Shown: one piece after another, positions 12,001 to 17,900 of the stretch | Layout: the number at the start of each line of letters is the position of its first letter | Numbering within the stretch: position 1 is the first letter of the stretch | Source of the DNA: an uncultured Bacteroidota bacterium | GTDB lineage: Bacteria; Bacteroidota; Bacteroidia; Chitinophagales; LD1 | Assembly (NCBI GenBank): GCA_903889265.1 | Contig: CAISWS010000370.1 | Span: forward strand, 1 to 39,987 | Reading direction: 5' to 3' | DNA: 39,987 bases | Notes under the pieces: generated by a model | Told to the model about the DNA's origin: nothing | The model's database searches: none | The model's input: the letters and a program-made list of their open reading frames with translations, nothing else | Made by a program: the position numbers and the translations under genes

Positions 12001-12227
12001 CCTATGTAGAAACCGCCTCCCCAACCATTGGTATTGGTATAACAATATTGCGCCTTAACGGGCGTTATACCTGTAAGAAAAAAAAGATATAGCGCCAGTA
12101 AGACATACTTGCTGAACGCAGGGTTAAAGAACCCATCATGGTTTTTCGGAAAAAAGTTCTTCGGCGAACTTTGTAACGAGGGGGTTAACAAAAACAACTG
12201 ATCAGGAGTAGGGGTTCCCATAAGCAT
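1..12227 (-). CDS. Giant Ig-like-repeat surface adhesin, T9SS cargo type (3' end beyond window)
   Basis: One frame stays open from the ATG at 12227 to the left edge, at least 4,075 codons; an in-frame TAA lies directly before this ATG. Order in the protein: a long N-region and signal peptide (hydrophobic YVLLALYLFFLTG, cleavage near residue 63 after VKA); a glycine-rich domain to about residue 410 starting with TFTVPAGVSSVQIQTWGAQGG-like sequence; a concanavalin-like domain (about 742-980, with LKLWCKGDAG and EIIYYNTILS); a LamG-like domain (about 1026-1250, with GWHHIAAV and FYVDG); divergent Ig-like domains; 7 regular 86-residue repeats; two irregular ones; 14 more regular repeats; a segment with TSWTDPNNWSP; and a region with GWQLVSNPY and APFQAFMV, which in Bacteroidota usually precedes a T9SS sorting domain. 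That sorting domain should lie beyond the left edge. I infer a secreted or cell-surface adhesin; the ligand is unknown. The frame is continuous and not a pseudogene within the window. Confidence 0.93.
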   Translation of the reverse strand, partial: MLMGTPTPDQLFLLTPSLQSSPKNFFPKNHDGFFNPAFSKYVLLALYLFFLTGITPVKAQYCYTNTNGWGGGFYIGGNMIGCSSGGVYNYGYTGGMQTFTVPAGVSSVQIQTWGAQGGSGNGGPGGYGAYEVGTFAVTPGEVLYIMVGGQGGSGLSGGGGGGTFVCTTNTGVSPNPLIISGGGGGGWYGGYSAGYNYGCSWLNATTSTSGNGGVFGVDGYGVGNGGAGPNGGNYESTYTGCGTGAGGGGLVGNGGTPPSCSGYPVAYGGSSYQNGGAGGAGIGSGGSGGYGGGGGGDWEYYTGGGGGGGYGGGGGGSYYGMGGGGGSYNAGVGAYGACYAHTGSGYCTITTQALQLGSQEEAEWDGISGQTYTFSLAGGSGWTTPALQWYQYNGSSWVYQSEATNSMSITPNNGQDGYGAGWNLVVAYNGTSCPPAWPGTSATLTYRETSGPIPTAASTNNSCWVTNGSNQYTITASAASSSNNTWGGSDGGNDYGLLALINLQGTNAGNYGGYFAWNYTQAELNALGYTINQHPVSSGVGWVGQAPSYGNSVITLNGATQSFNGYTNTVTWTVTPTTSFPQSNYTNAISVYTGDNCGQNNFGWVNYQVNFGSGFAQIGSSTPASPVCGEGTTTITANSFIGQNWDWYTGANGSGNNLGQTNPLTIGGDQSYYVYATSYCGATAQAGPYTVATTTATPSVTAPAAISTNNSPNNGGAAAETFGTPGASDACGDAVGSFNLASGSGPLSAVAGNLKLWCKGDAGVVKDGNGNVAEWRDISGNGNKFYNSTYSQRPQRTASSSSFNGYPVITFGTANEYLNLVNSVDGGGNSNYTMFVVQRLNGGSNGRLCTSSSTNWLFGDWGGSQEQLYCNGWIAGPYSYGAINSTPDVLPHMNEVTSNSTNGNGTSLYDYGQLLATGTPGSPNGPGNIGLGGTGCCGYSPAGEYSTGDVAEIIYYNTILSTAQRQVVEGYLAAKYNLPCPLASAQAFQTFSSATTEGFIASDQAANTASTTSTASVSTFPGPSVAGPSTDCAGTNVTLTTSGMAPAGYALTTGTNTSNYLMLGSSAFVSNVAIGTNWTEMAWVKFPLPANPYWNTLFRGETEHTIIVERTQGATNAGLLLGTYNNGFYPCSAASGVNGVDISGTTALPQSLDLSTLSTGWHHIAAVGTGGVTYFYVDGVLAGHSQTQIVNDNVCAIGNYQGGGQDMGTVDEAKIYNVALSQNAISNLMTQASTSSNDPNWNNLVAYYKMDGSGTVPNSATGSAACSSCNGTVQSGATTGSTATAFYTYNWSGPGSPTFSPSASTTSESVTIVSPSAANSGNFTVTASANGVNSTSSTSPTLTVSAQSNGGTLTQTPGTGGHICSGSNVAYSLSGYTGTITNWNYNWSAGGVGSGWNNWGNGGSTTQNWGSGINGVYNQLQVDVTVTNGVCPAATSNVVIVTIDAPSVAGTITQTPATGTTVCNGGNVNYSLSGQTGTFNYFEYQWNTTSGSYSGAWGTTNPYNWTSSLNGASILYVRANVSNGVCPAVVTNPVNITVVPSLSASLSGGTSPVCYNTSPGTLTANGSGGSGSYTYLWYLNGSSTGISSSTYAPGNLTSTSTIYCAVTSGPCGTVNTSPFTVNVDGNLTSSQSGGSSPICYNSTPTAFTASGSGGTGSYTYLWYKNAVSTGVTTNTYSPGNLTATSTIYCAVTSGSCGTVNTTGYTVTVDGNLTAGLSGGSSPICYNTTPTAFTATGSGGTGSYTYLWYLNSAATGVTSSTYSPGNLSATSTVYCAVTSGSCGTANTSAYTVTVDANLTASQIGGSSPLCYNTAPTAFTASGSGGTGSYTYLWYNNASSTGVTTNTYSPGNLTASSTIYCAVTSGGCGTVNTTPYTATVYGNLSASQSGGTSPLCYNTAPGTFSVTASGGPGAYTYLWYVNSLSSGITTSTYAPGNLTSTSTIYCAVTSGSCGTVNSSGSTITVYGNLSASQNAGSTPICYNSSPGIFTATGSGGTGSYSYQWYTGVASIGGATSSTCNPGNITASTTYYCAVTSGGCGTVNTTASAITVYPLLTATINGGSSPSCYNVSPGTFTASGAGGNGSYTYQWYNSSTSIGGATASTYTAPALTSSNSYYCSVTSGAGCGTTSTSTTSVTVEPPVSSYGAVSASGGLTQTVCDNVAPNSGNPLVASGAAGSSGSFTYQWYYQSGLIAAPTGSSTSGWTACDATLGTGYNTGSFTAFGASSNITFACFVTPASPVCGTGQWAANDVQVTVLTTGPQETATGGANVCLNGSVVLTSNLSVVIPATYQWYSSTTAGFSSPVTIPGATSTSYTPPTSASGTLFYEIVATFSGSGCAPATSNTQTVQVYTVPTASQSGGTSPICYNTSPGTFTAAGSGGSGSFSYQWYNNSGLISGATSNTFNPGLLTASNAYNCTVTDVAGCGVLSTTATNITVDANLTAAISGGTTPICYNTSPGTFTATAAGGTGTYVYQWFTGSGSIAGATSSTYTAGLLTASNAFYCSVTSGSCGSVNTPVKNITVHANLTAAISGGTSPICYNTAPGTIKTTASGGSGTYTYQWYNSSGSVSGATASTYAPGNLTASNTYYCNVTGGTCGSVNTSTVAITVDANLTAAISGGTTPICYNTAPGTFTATGSGGTGSYTYQWYNAGGSVSGATTSTFAPGNITASDAYYCSVTSGTCGTVATSSSPVTVDANLTASISGGTSPICYNTSPGTFTATGNGGTGSYTYQWYNGGGSVSGATGSTYTPGNITISDAYYCSVTSGSCGTAATSNAPITVDANLAATIGGGTSPVCYNTSPGTFTATGSGGTGTYTYQWYKTSGSVPGATASTYTPGNLTASDSYYCSVSSGGCGTVATSTTGISVDANLTAAISGGTSPICYNSSPGTFTATGNGGNGTYTYQWYSSSGLVSGATSSAYTPGNLTTSDSYYCSVTSGSCGTATTSTTPVTVDANLTATISGGTSPVCYNSTPGTFTATGIGGSGTYTYQWYNGSGSISGATASSYTPGNITASDAYRCSVTSGSCGTVATSNTNILVDANLTASISGGISPICFNSSPGAFTATGSGGTGSYSYQWYNTSGSVGGATASTYAPGSMNASDAYHCAITSGSCGTVNTSTTAITVDANLTASISGGTSPVCYNTSPGTLSVTGNGGTGSYTYQWYNSSDSISGATGNTYAPGNLTTSDSYHCSVTSGTCGTVSTSNTNITTDANLTATISGGTSPVCYNSTPGTFTATGNGGTLSYTYQWYNSAGSVSGATASTYAPGNLSTSDAFHCAITSGSCGTANSAVTNITVNASLTAGISGGVSPTCYNSAPGTITAIGNGGAGSYTYQWYNSSGFVSGATANTYAPGNLTSSDTYYCAVSSGSCGTANTTTTSITVYADLTAINSGGTTPLCYNTPPGTFTTTASGGSASYTYQWYNNTGIINGATASTYAPGNLTTSDSYHCAVTDASCGTTNSNTTVTTVYSSLTAIISGGSTNICYGASPGTFVLSANGGSGAYTYQWFNNAGSISGATASTYAPGNLTANDGYHCSVTDASCGSINSFTTNVTVNALTSATASNTGPYVIGQTIAISATSASATGYEWSGPGNYSGNGQSLNFQADSLAMAGNYTVTATTALGCTATATTDVVIATTASYTWTGTSSTSWTDPNNWSPTAPIGGPNDCAVDVVIPNTTTSPVISTVVQVGNVQINSSATLTLSANLRVCKNWTGGTGAAATINGSGIVVLNGSYLQTISGYTQMQELLTNNSVGISMDSASAIDIYTAMDLVSGNFDVNKGTLTFKSTAVDSVAIIDNFSSGFGGTLSGNIFAERYYATSNTFSQHYIGSPVNSPSLAQFGASGTQGYVYDPACNEQEIAYGSPYGTVFSLHESAGSSCGLEQWKVETSGNVQNGEGYSVAKTDSGVLTLHGAANLNQSYTITGLTNSGWTNTTMQNHTESSGWQLVSNPYLATLNITTVPAGFDNQVQIWNTDGNYAGSYQPGLIGNDATIAPFQAFMVHKTSVGGSAAFTMNATDRVRTALAFFAQNANQLNIVAANSTTGMLDQTTVAFNSAATDTFDAQIDAAKFPGSLSRH
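1600..5160 (-). repeat. Block of 14 tandem ~258-bp (86-aa) Ig-like repeats
   Basis: A YQWY motif recurs near + strand positions 1711, 1968, 2224, 2484, 2740, 3000, 3256, 3515, 3773, 4030, 4289, 4547, 4805 and 5064, a period of about 258 bp. A typical unit reads SGGTSPVCYNTSPGT, then GSYTYQWY, then TSDSYYCSVTSG and CGT. The first Cys, the Trp and the Tyr-x-Cys are arranged as in an immunoglobulin-fold domain (B-strand Cys, C-strand Trp, F-strand YxC), and there is a third Cys about 7 residues further on. The copies are clearly diverged at the DNA level, so the array is not a recent duplication. Confidence 0.93.
5880..7600 (-). repeat. Block of 7 tandem ~258-bp Ig-like repeats (N-terminal block)
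   Basis: The same 86-residue unit recurs with its central Trp motif near 5961, 6219, 6476, 6733, 6989, 7244 and 7497. The five copies nearest the N-terminus carry YLWY where the other block has YQWY, and several have TTVYCAVTSG-like sequence before the last Cys pair. This block is therefore a recognisable subfamily. It is separated from the 14-copy block by two irregular Ig-like domains (about 5160-5880) of different length. Confidence 0.9.
10990..12000 (-). other. Glycine-rich domain-coding stretch of the giant adhesin
   Basis: The + strand shows dense runs of (ccg/cca)cc, for example around 11250-11410 and 11670-11770. In the coding frame on the minus strand these are Gly-Gly runs with interspersed Tyr, Ser and Asn. 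The domain begins with a TFTVPAG entry sequence seen in many secreted glycine-rich Bacteroidota proteins. The low-complexity DNA creates long open frames on both strands (Arg/His-rich or Ala/Val-rich); I read these as shadows. Confidence 0.85.
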
Positions 12228-12339
12228 TTATTTAGTTACTATTACAATATGTCAAAACCATTCAAGAACGCCGACACAGCCCAAAGCTGTAACACTTTTA
12301 TCTTTCGCCAAGAAACCAATAAAGAAGGCTAAACCGTTG

Positions 12340-12383
12340 AAGCTTTATAAATTGTATAAACCGTAGTCTATACAATTAAGCTT
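12340..12383. repeat. Imperfect inverted repeat in the adhesin upstream region
   Basis: The left arm AAGCTT-tata-AATTGTATA (12340-12358) and the right arm TATACAATTAAGCTT (12369-12383) pair over 15 bp, with a 4-nt TATA bulge and a 10-nt loop. It lies 113-156 nt before the adhesin ATG. It may be a 5'-leader hairpin or an operator; the sequence does not decide. Confidence 0.6.
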
Positions 12384-12508
12384 GAGTTAAGTTATATTGT
12401 TTTTTTTATTTTGTCAAACATGAAATAATTACTTTTTAATTTTTCCATGCCCGGTTTTTGATGTTTTGCCCTGATTTAGGAAAGGTATTTTGGCAAAACT
12501 GCATAATT

Positions 12509-12522
12509 TGTAATAAATTACA
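12509..12522. promoter_or_regulatory. Palindrome TGTAAT-AA-ATTACA, possible operator
   Basis: Six-base arms TGTAAT and ATTACA flank a 2-nt centre. The same TGTAA/TTACA half-sites occur in the stronger palindrome centred 38 bp away at 12544-12563. A pair of related palindromes suggests a dimeric regulator, but no regulator gene is adjacent. Confidence 0.3.
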
Positions 12523-12543
12523 TAGTGGCATATTTGAAATGTA

Positions 12544-12563
12544 TTGTAACAGGCCTGTTACAA
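12544..12563. promoter_or_regulatory. Perfect 20-bp palindrome, operator or weak terminator
   Basis: TTGTAACAGGCCTGTTACAA is identical on both strands. It is followed on the + strand by ATTTTTT (12564-12570), giving a terminator-like shape, but no + strand gene ends here. The 234-aa gene on the minus strand stops 40 nt to the right, and the minus strand has no U-tract after the hairpin. A Crp/Fnr-type dimer site is an alternative reading. Confidence 0.4.
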
Positions 12564-12602
12564 ATTTTTTCCGTAAAATCTTTTTGATGTTGTTTTATAT
12601 GC

Positions 12603-13307
12603 CTATTTGACTGGGGTGACAAACTTTACTGCGGCGTTTCTGCCATCGGCAGTACTAAGTTGACAAAAGTAAATTCCCAGAGGTAGCTGTGGTAGCGGAA
12701 TATCGGTAATAAAGTCCGAGGTTATTTCCAGTAATTTTTGCCCAAGGTCGTTATAAATTCTTACCTGCTTAAAGTTTATTTTGGCATCTGTTGTTTTTAT
12801 TAAAATATTGTTGTTTACAACGGCATATGAAAAAGGGATTTCTTTTTCATTACTGATTCCGCTGGGGTCCACTACGTTAATGGGGATGATAATAGAGTCT
12901 GAAATTAGTTGGCTGCAAATGGGCCAAACCACCACTACATCGGGCCCCGGCTTAAAATATGGCTGATTAATTGTAACACTGAATATAGCCGGAACCGTTT
13001 CATGCCCACCCAGAGAAACCGTATCTCCGCTATAAGGTGGTTTATCAAATAAGCCCGTATTGCTTAGTATTTCAGTGTTGTTATGGAGGCCGAAGTTGAT
13101 AACTCCCATAAAAGGAAGCGAGTCGAAATTGGTTACTTCTGCATTGATGGTAATTGTATAACCCAGAGATACATCATTGTTAACGGTATCAAGGGTATAA
13201 TTTACCAAAGTAACCCCAAGGCCGTTACCGGCCGCGTTTGTTGCCAGTGCTGCAGGCAATAAAAGAAGTAAGAAAAAAACTATTTTAAGGGTTTGTTTTG
13301 CTGTCAT
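12603..13307 (-). CDS. Small secreted protein with T9SS type A sorting domain
   Basis: 234 residues. A classical signal peptide (KQTLKIVFFLLLLLPAALA, cleavage near residue 22-25) is followed by a beta-rich domain of about 130 residues with CARDB-like character (YTITINAEVTNF, then GGHETVPAIFSVTI), and a C-terminal sorting domain of about 75 residues (VRIYNDLGQKLLEI, then LPLGIYFCQLS and VKFVTP). The last part matches the known T9SS C-terminal domain pattern, so the protein is expected to cross the outer membrane and be attached or released. The function of the middle domain is not recognised. It is divergent from the 494-aa gene, with which it shares a short intergenic region carrying a good promoter. 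Confidence 0.88.
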   Translation of the reverse strand: MTAKQTLKIVFFLLLLLPAALATNAAGNGLGVTLVNYTLDTVNNDVSLGYTITINAEVTNFDSLPFMGVINFGLHNNTEILSNTGLFDKPPYSGDTVSLGGHETVPAIFSVTINQPYFKPGPDVVVVWPICSQLISDSIIIPINVVDPSGISNEKEIPFSYAVVNNNILIKTTDAKINFKQVRIYNDLGQKLLEITSDFITDIPLPQLPLGIYFCQLSTADGRNAAVKFVTPVK

Positions 13308-13379
13308 GTCCGTATTGATGGCTAAGATAATTGCTTCGTTGCAATTGAAGGAAATATTTATCTTCGTTTCTTACCTGTT

Positions 13380-13409
13380 CAAAAATAGATTATGCAACTG
13401 CTTAACAAA
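13380..13409 (-). promoter_or_regulatory. Bacteroidota-type promoter for the 234-aa T9SS protein
   Basis: On the minus strand TTTG (13409-13406), 18 nt, then TATTTTTG (13387-13380) match the Bacteroidota -33 TTTG and -7 TAnnTTTG elements exactly. The predicted leader is about 65 nt. The promoter overlaps the first codons of the divergent gene at 13392, so the two transcription units may interfere. Confidence 0.6.
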
Positions 13410-14876
13410 GTTATTGCCGTAATGAACAAAGAAGAAGTACGTAACTTCAAACTTTGGCTTAACAGTACCAATGCCTCCAGTGCGCGGAAAGATATTCTTC
13501 TTTTCGATTACATCCGGAAATCGGCTGATAAGTATGATGAAGACTTCATTTTTAAGAAGTTGTACCCGGATGACGATAAAAACTCGTTTTACCGGTTAAA
13601 GAACCGGCTGCTTGAGGATATTGGATATAACCTTTCGCTGCTGCATTTTAGTAAGCACGAATCCAATAATTTATACCTGTTGCTTGGGTTGTATAATATT
13701 TTTATTTCGCGTAACGAACCTGAAATTGCCTTGTTTTATCTGAAGAAGGCAGAAAAGCGTGCATTACTGATAGAGAATTTTGAATTACTGGATATAATAT
13801 ACGCTAATTTTGTAAAGCTATCTTACGACCTTACCGGCATCAACCCGGAGGTTTATATCCGGCACCGGAAAGAAAATGCCGTAAAGCTGGATAAAATCCG
13901 CGAAACCGACCAGGCACTGGCCGCAGTAACTTACCGGTTAAAATTATCGCAAAACTATGGTAAGCAGGATGCAGGCCTTTTAAAGCTCCTGGACTCCACC
14001 ATTAAGGAATTTGCGGCTGACGAATCTATCTGGAAGAGTAAAACATTTCAAACCAGGGTTTTCAGGGCGGTTAGCCAGATACTTATTCAAAACCACAATT
14101 TTGTTGAACTTGAAAAGTTTATGCTGGCAACTTATCAGCGGTTTTTAGATCAGAAGTGGTTCGATAAATCGAACCACGAAACTAAAATACAGATGCTGAT
14201 TTATATTATCAACTCCACCTTTAAAAATCACAAATTCAGGGAAAGCCTTGACTATGCCGAGGCGCTGGGGGAGGAGTTGAGTGCATATAATGCAATGCTT
14301 TATAAAAAATTTGTGTTCTTCTACTATAACGCCCTGGTAATTAATTACGCCAAAACTGACCTGGCCCGTGGCGTTAAGGCACTTGACGAGGCCGAGCGCG
14401 AAATGAAGGACATAAAAAACAGCTATTACGATTTTTTTATACTGCTTAATAAGGCTACGCTTTTATTTTACCAGCGCAAAAACAATGAGGCCATTAAAAA
14501 CCTGGTAAAACTTTATCTGAACGATCATTACACAAAAACCGATGTTTCATTTAAGGTTAAAATAGCGGTAGCCGAATGCATTATGCAATACGAATCAGGT
14601 GATGGGGAGAGTGCTTTAAAACGCGTTGAACAGGTAAAGAAACACTTTAAAGAGCAGCTGGCCACCGATGACTTTAAGCGCGAGTGGTTTGTATTAAAGC
14701 TTTTGCCCGATTTAATGGGAATAAAGGAGCCTGAAGCCAATTCAAAGCTGCACACACAGGTAACCAGGTTTGTAAAGACAGCGGTAGCGGAATCAGTAGA
14801 AGATGGCGAGGTATTACGCTACAGGGCTTGGCTGGCCCCCAAAGTAGGCATAGAATCTGATGTTTTGGGCGAGTAA
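13392..14876 (+). CDS. Helical (TPR-like) cytoplasmic protein of unknown function
   Basis: 494 residues with no signal peptide and no membrane segment. The N-terminal 80 residues contain NKEEVRNFKLWLN and FYRLKNRLLEDI, a pattern I know only from uncharacterised Bacteroidota proteins. The rest is predicted almost entirely helical, with paired-helix spacing that resembles degenerate tetratricopeptide repeats (for example FYYNALVINYAKTDLARG and FFILLNKATLLFYQRKNNEA). The ATG at 13392 follows a T/A-rich leader; a second Met (MNKEE, residue 11) is an alternative start. A TATCTTCG box with TTG 17 nt upstream (13339-13366) could be its promoter. It lies 109 nt before the giant PKD protein on the same strand and may be co-transcribed with it. 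The function is unknown. Confidence 0.85.
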   Translation: MQLLNKVIAVMNKEEVRNFKLWLNSTNASSARKDILLFDYIRKSADKYDEDFIFKKLYPDDDKNSFYRLKNRLLEDIGYNLSLLHFSKHESNNLYLLLGLYNIFISRNEPEIALFYLKKAEKRALLIENFELLDIIYANFVKLSYDLTGINPEVYIRHRKENAVKLDKIRETDQALAAVTYRLKLSQNYGKQDAGLLKLLDSTIKEFAADESIWKSKTFQTRVFRAVSQILIQNHNFVELEKFMLATYQRFLDQKWFDKSNHETKIQMLIYIINSTFKNHKFRESLDYAEALGEELSAYNAMLYKKFVFFYYNALVINYAKTDLARGVKALDEAEREMKDIKNSYYDFFILLNKATLLFYQRKNNEAIKNLVKLYLNDHYTKTDVSFKVKIAVAECIMQYESGDGESALKRVEQVKKHFKEQLATDDFKREWFVLKLLPDLMGIKEPEANSKLHTQVTRFVKTAVAESVEDGEVLRYRAWLAPKVGIESDVLGE

Positions 14877-14985
14877 GAATCTGTTTAGGTTTTTGATACC
14901 CGGATACAACTTAAACGTATCTTTAACCAATCATAACAGGCAAAAGATAGTCGCAATTATTTTAAGCCATACTAAAAATAAAGCT

Positions 14986-17900
14986 ATGAAGTCAATTAAA
15001 CACCTTTTTATCCTGATGCTGGCGGTTTGCTTTTCATCATTAGTGAAAGCACAATGCACTGCTGCGTTTACCGATACCGTTATCGGTAATAATATTACGG
15101 TAAATGCCACTGCCCAATCCGTAACCGGTTATGCCTGGTATATTGACGGAACTTTGAGTGTGGCTGCAAACCCGAATACCTCTTTTACATTTCAGAATGT
15201 GTTACCGGGTACGCACAGTATTTGTCTCTGGCTTTATGTAAATAATACTTTCTTGTGCGACACGGTTTGCAAAAATGTAACCGTTACATCCTGCGGTAGC
15301 CTTACAGCTTATTGGAACTTTACTACGCCGGTAAATGATACAGTCAGATTTGCTGCTTATGATACAATCTCTTTGGCACACCATGTTTGGAGTTTTGGCG
15401 ATGGTACAAATGCTTCGGGCACCACGGCCACGCATGTTTATTCTGCTCCCGGAACTTACACTGCCTGTTTTTACAGTTATATTCCCGGTACATCCTGCAT
15501 AGACTCTTTGTGTCGTACAGTTACCATACCTCCGGCCAGCAATGCCTGCGGAGTTGCATCGTTTACTTCTTACATTTTGAATGACTCCACTATCAGGTGT
15601 TATAGTACTTCAGCCGGTGCGGGTGATTCAAGTAGTTATGTTTGGAATGTATATAATGCCAATGGCCTGCTTGTTCAATCAAGCTCAACCGGGCATAATT
15701 CATCTTTCCTTTCGCAATCCATCCCCACAGGCACATACAAAGTTTGTCTTGATTTATATAGCGGACTGAATGTGCTTTGCGATTCATTTTGTAGTAGTGT
15801 TAGTGTGCTTCGCTGTTCAAGCTTAACTGCTTCGTACACTTATACCGCATCGGCCAACTCTGATACGCTGGTGGTAATTGCATCCACCAACAATCCTGCC
15901 GGCACCACCTACACATGGCATTTTGGCGATGGGGCCTCATCAACTGCAACTTCGGTAACACACGTTTATGCGCAGTCAGGTAATTATGTTGTAACCCTGC
16001 TTGTTGGTAATCCTGCGCTTACCTGTGTTGATACAATGTACGAAACTATAACTATTGGCAACCCGAATGCATGTGGAATTGCTTCCTTTGCATACTATGT
16101 TTTGAATGATTCTACTATCAGAGGTTATAGCAATTCCACCGGAACCAGCGATTCAAGTAGTTATGTGTGGAATATTTATGGCACCAGCGGTAATCTGATA
16201 CAATCATATTCAACCGGCCATATTAATAATTTCTTATCGGGTGGCCTTCCGATCGGTACATACAAAGTTTGTCTGGATTTATATAATGCCCAACATGTTC
16301 TTTGTGACTCAGCTTGTAACAGTATTCAGGTGCTGCGCTGTTCAAGTTTAATTGGTGCATGGCAATATGCTTCGTCTGCTACCAGCGATACTGTCAGGTT
16401 TTATGGATCAACTTCAAACCCTACCGGTACCACTTTTGCATGGACTTTTGGCGATGGTAATACCTCAAGCCTTGGAACACCCATGCATGTTTATGCTCAG
16501 GCAGGTGTATATAATGTGTGCCTGGTGGTTAGTAATCCTGCGCTTAGCTGCCGCGATACTTTTTGCCAGAGTGTAACTGTAGGAAATCCTAATGCATGTG
16601 GTACGGCCTCCTTCTATTATTATGTTCTGAACGATTCAACTATAAGAGGCTATAGCAGTTCGACCGGTACCAGCGATTCAAGTAGTTATGTTTGGAATAT
16701 ATACGGCACCAACGGTAATCTTATTCAATCATATTCAACCGGGCATACCTCATCTTTCCTGTCCGGTGCCTTGCCTGTTGGTACCTATAGGGTTTGCCTT
16801 GATTTGTATAATGCTGCGCATTCTTTTTGCGATTCCGCATGTAACAGTATTTCCATACTCAGTTGCTCAAACCTGACCGCGGCGTGGACTTATACCGCTT
16901 CTTCGGCTAATGACACCTTAAAAGTTGCCGGCTCCACAACTAATCCTTCAGGTACTACCTATAGCTGGACTTTTGGCGACGGGGCAACTTCAAGCTATGC
17001 AGGGTTTACACATGTTTATGCTCAATCCGGAGTTTATACAGTATGTCTTGTAGTTGGTAACCCTGCTCTTACATGCAGAGATACATTATGTCAAAGTATT
17101 ACTATTGGAAGCCCTAACGCATGTGGTACTGCTTCTTTTGAATACTATGTGTTGAACGATTCTACCATCAGAGGCTATAGTAATTCCACCGGCACAAGCG
17201 ATTCAAGCAGTTATGTTTGGAATATTTATGGCACCAGCGGTAATCTGATTCAGACTTACTCCACGGGACATACCAATAATTTCTTGTCCGGTGGTCTTCC
17301 GATAGGAACTTATAGGGTTTGCCTTGATTTATATAATGCCGCGCACACGTTCTGCGATTCGGCATGTAACACCATTCAGGTACTTAGGTGTTCAAGTTTA
17401 AATGCCCAGTATTTTTCTACAGTGCTTACTAACGATTCAGTTAAATTCAGTCCACCAACAAACAACCCTTCAGGCAGTACCTTTACCTGGACTTTTGGAG
17501 ACGGAACCTCTTCAACATCAACAACTGTAACGCACGTATATTCACAGGCCGGTACTTATACGGCTTGCCTTATTGTTAGTAACCCGGCCCTTACCTGTCA
17601 CGATACTCTATGCAAAAGCATTACTGCGACCGGAACTAATTGCGGAACCTTAACTGCTTACTGGAACTTCCCCACACCGGTTAATGACACCGTAAGGTTT
17701 ACAGCGTATGATACTGTCTCAGCGGCTCACCATATCTGGAGTTTTGGTGATGGAACAAACGGCTCCGGCACTTCGGTTACGCATGTTTATGCAGCCGGAG
17801 GTACTTATAACGTATGTTTTTACAGCTATATCCCTGGCACTACCTGCACTGATTCGTTCTGCCGCACAGTGGTTGTGCCGTCGAATATGGCCTGTGGTAC

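Larger units (their letters stand above)
12228..12602. other. Gene-free region upstream of the giant adhesin
   Basis: 375 bp, AT-rich, without a credible reading frame. It holds an imperfect inverted repeat (12340-12383) and two short palindromes sharing a TGTAA half-site (12509-12522 and 12544-12563), all listed separately. No CAAAnnTA (minus-strand TAnnTTTG) box is present, so the adhesin promoter could not be placed. A TTGACA/TATAAC pair with only 15 nt spacing (12417 to 12391, minus) is the best weak alternative. Confidence 0.7.

Noticed and set aside
12391-12417. E. coli-like TTGACA/TATAAC promoter for the adhesin
   Set aside because: The spacer is only 15 nt and the boxes do not follow the Bacteroidota consensus; mentioned only as a weak option.
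14860-14985. Upstream extension of the PKD protein to the ATG at 14860
   Set aside because: It overlaps the previous gene and hides the signal peptide that begins at 14986.
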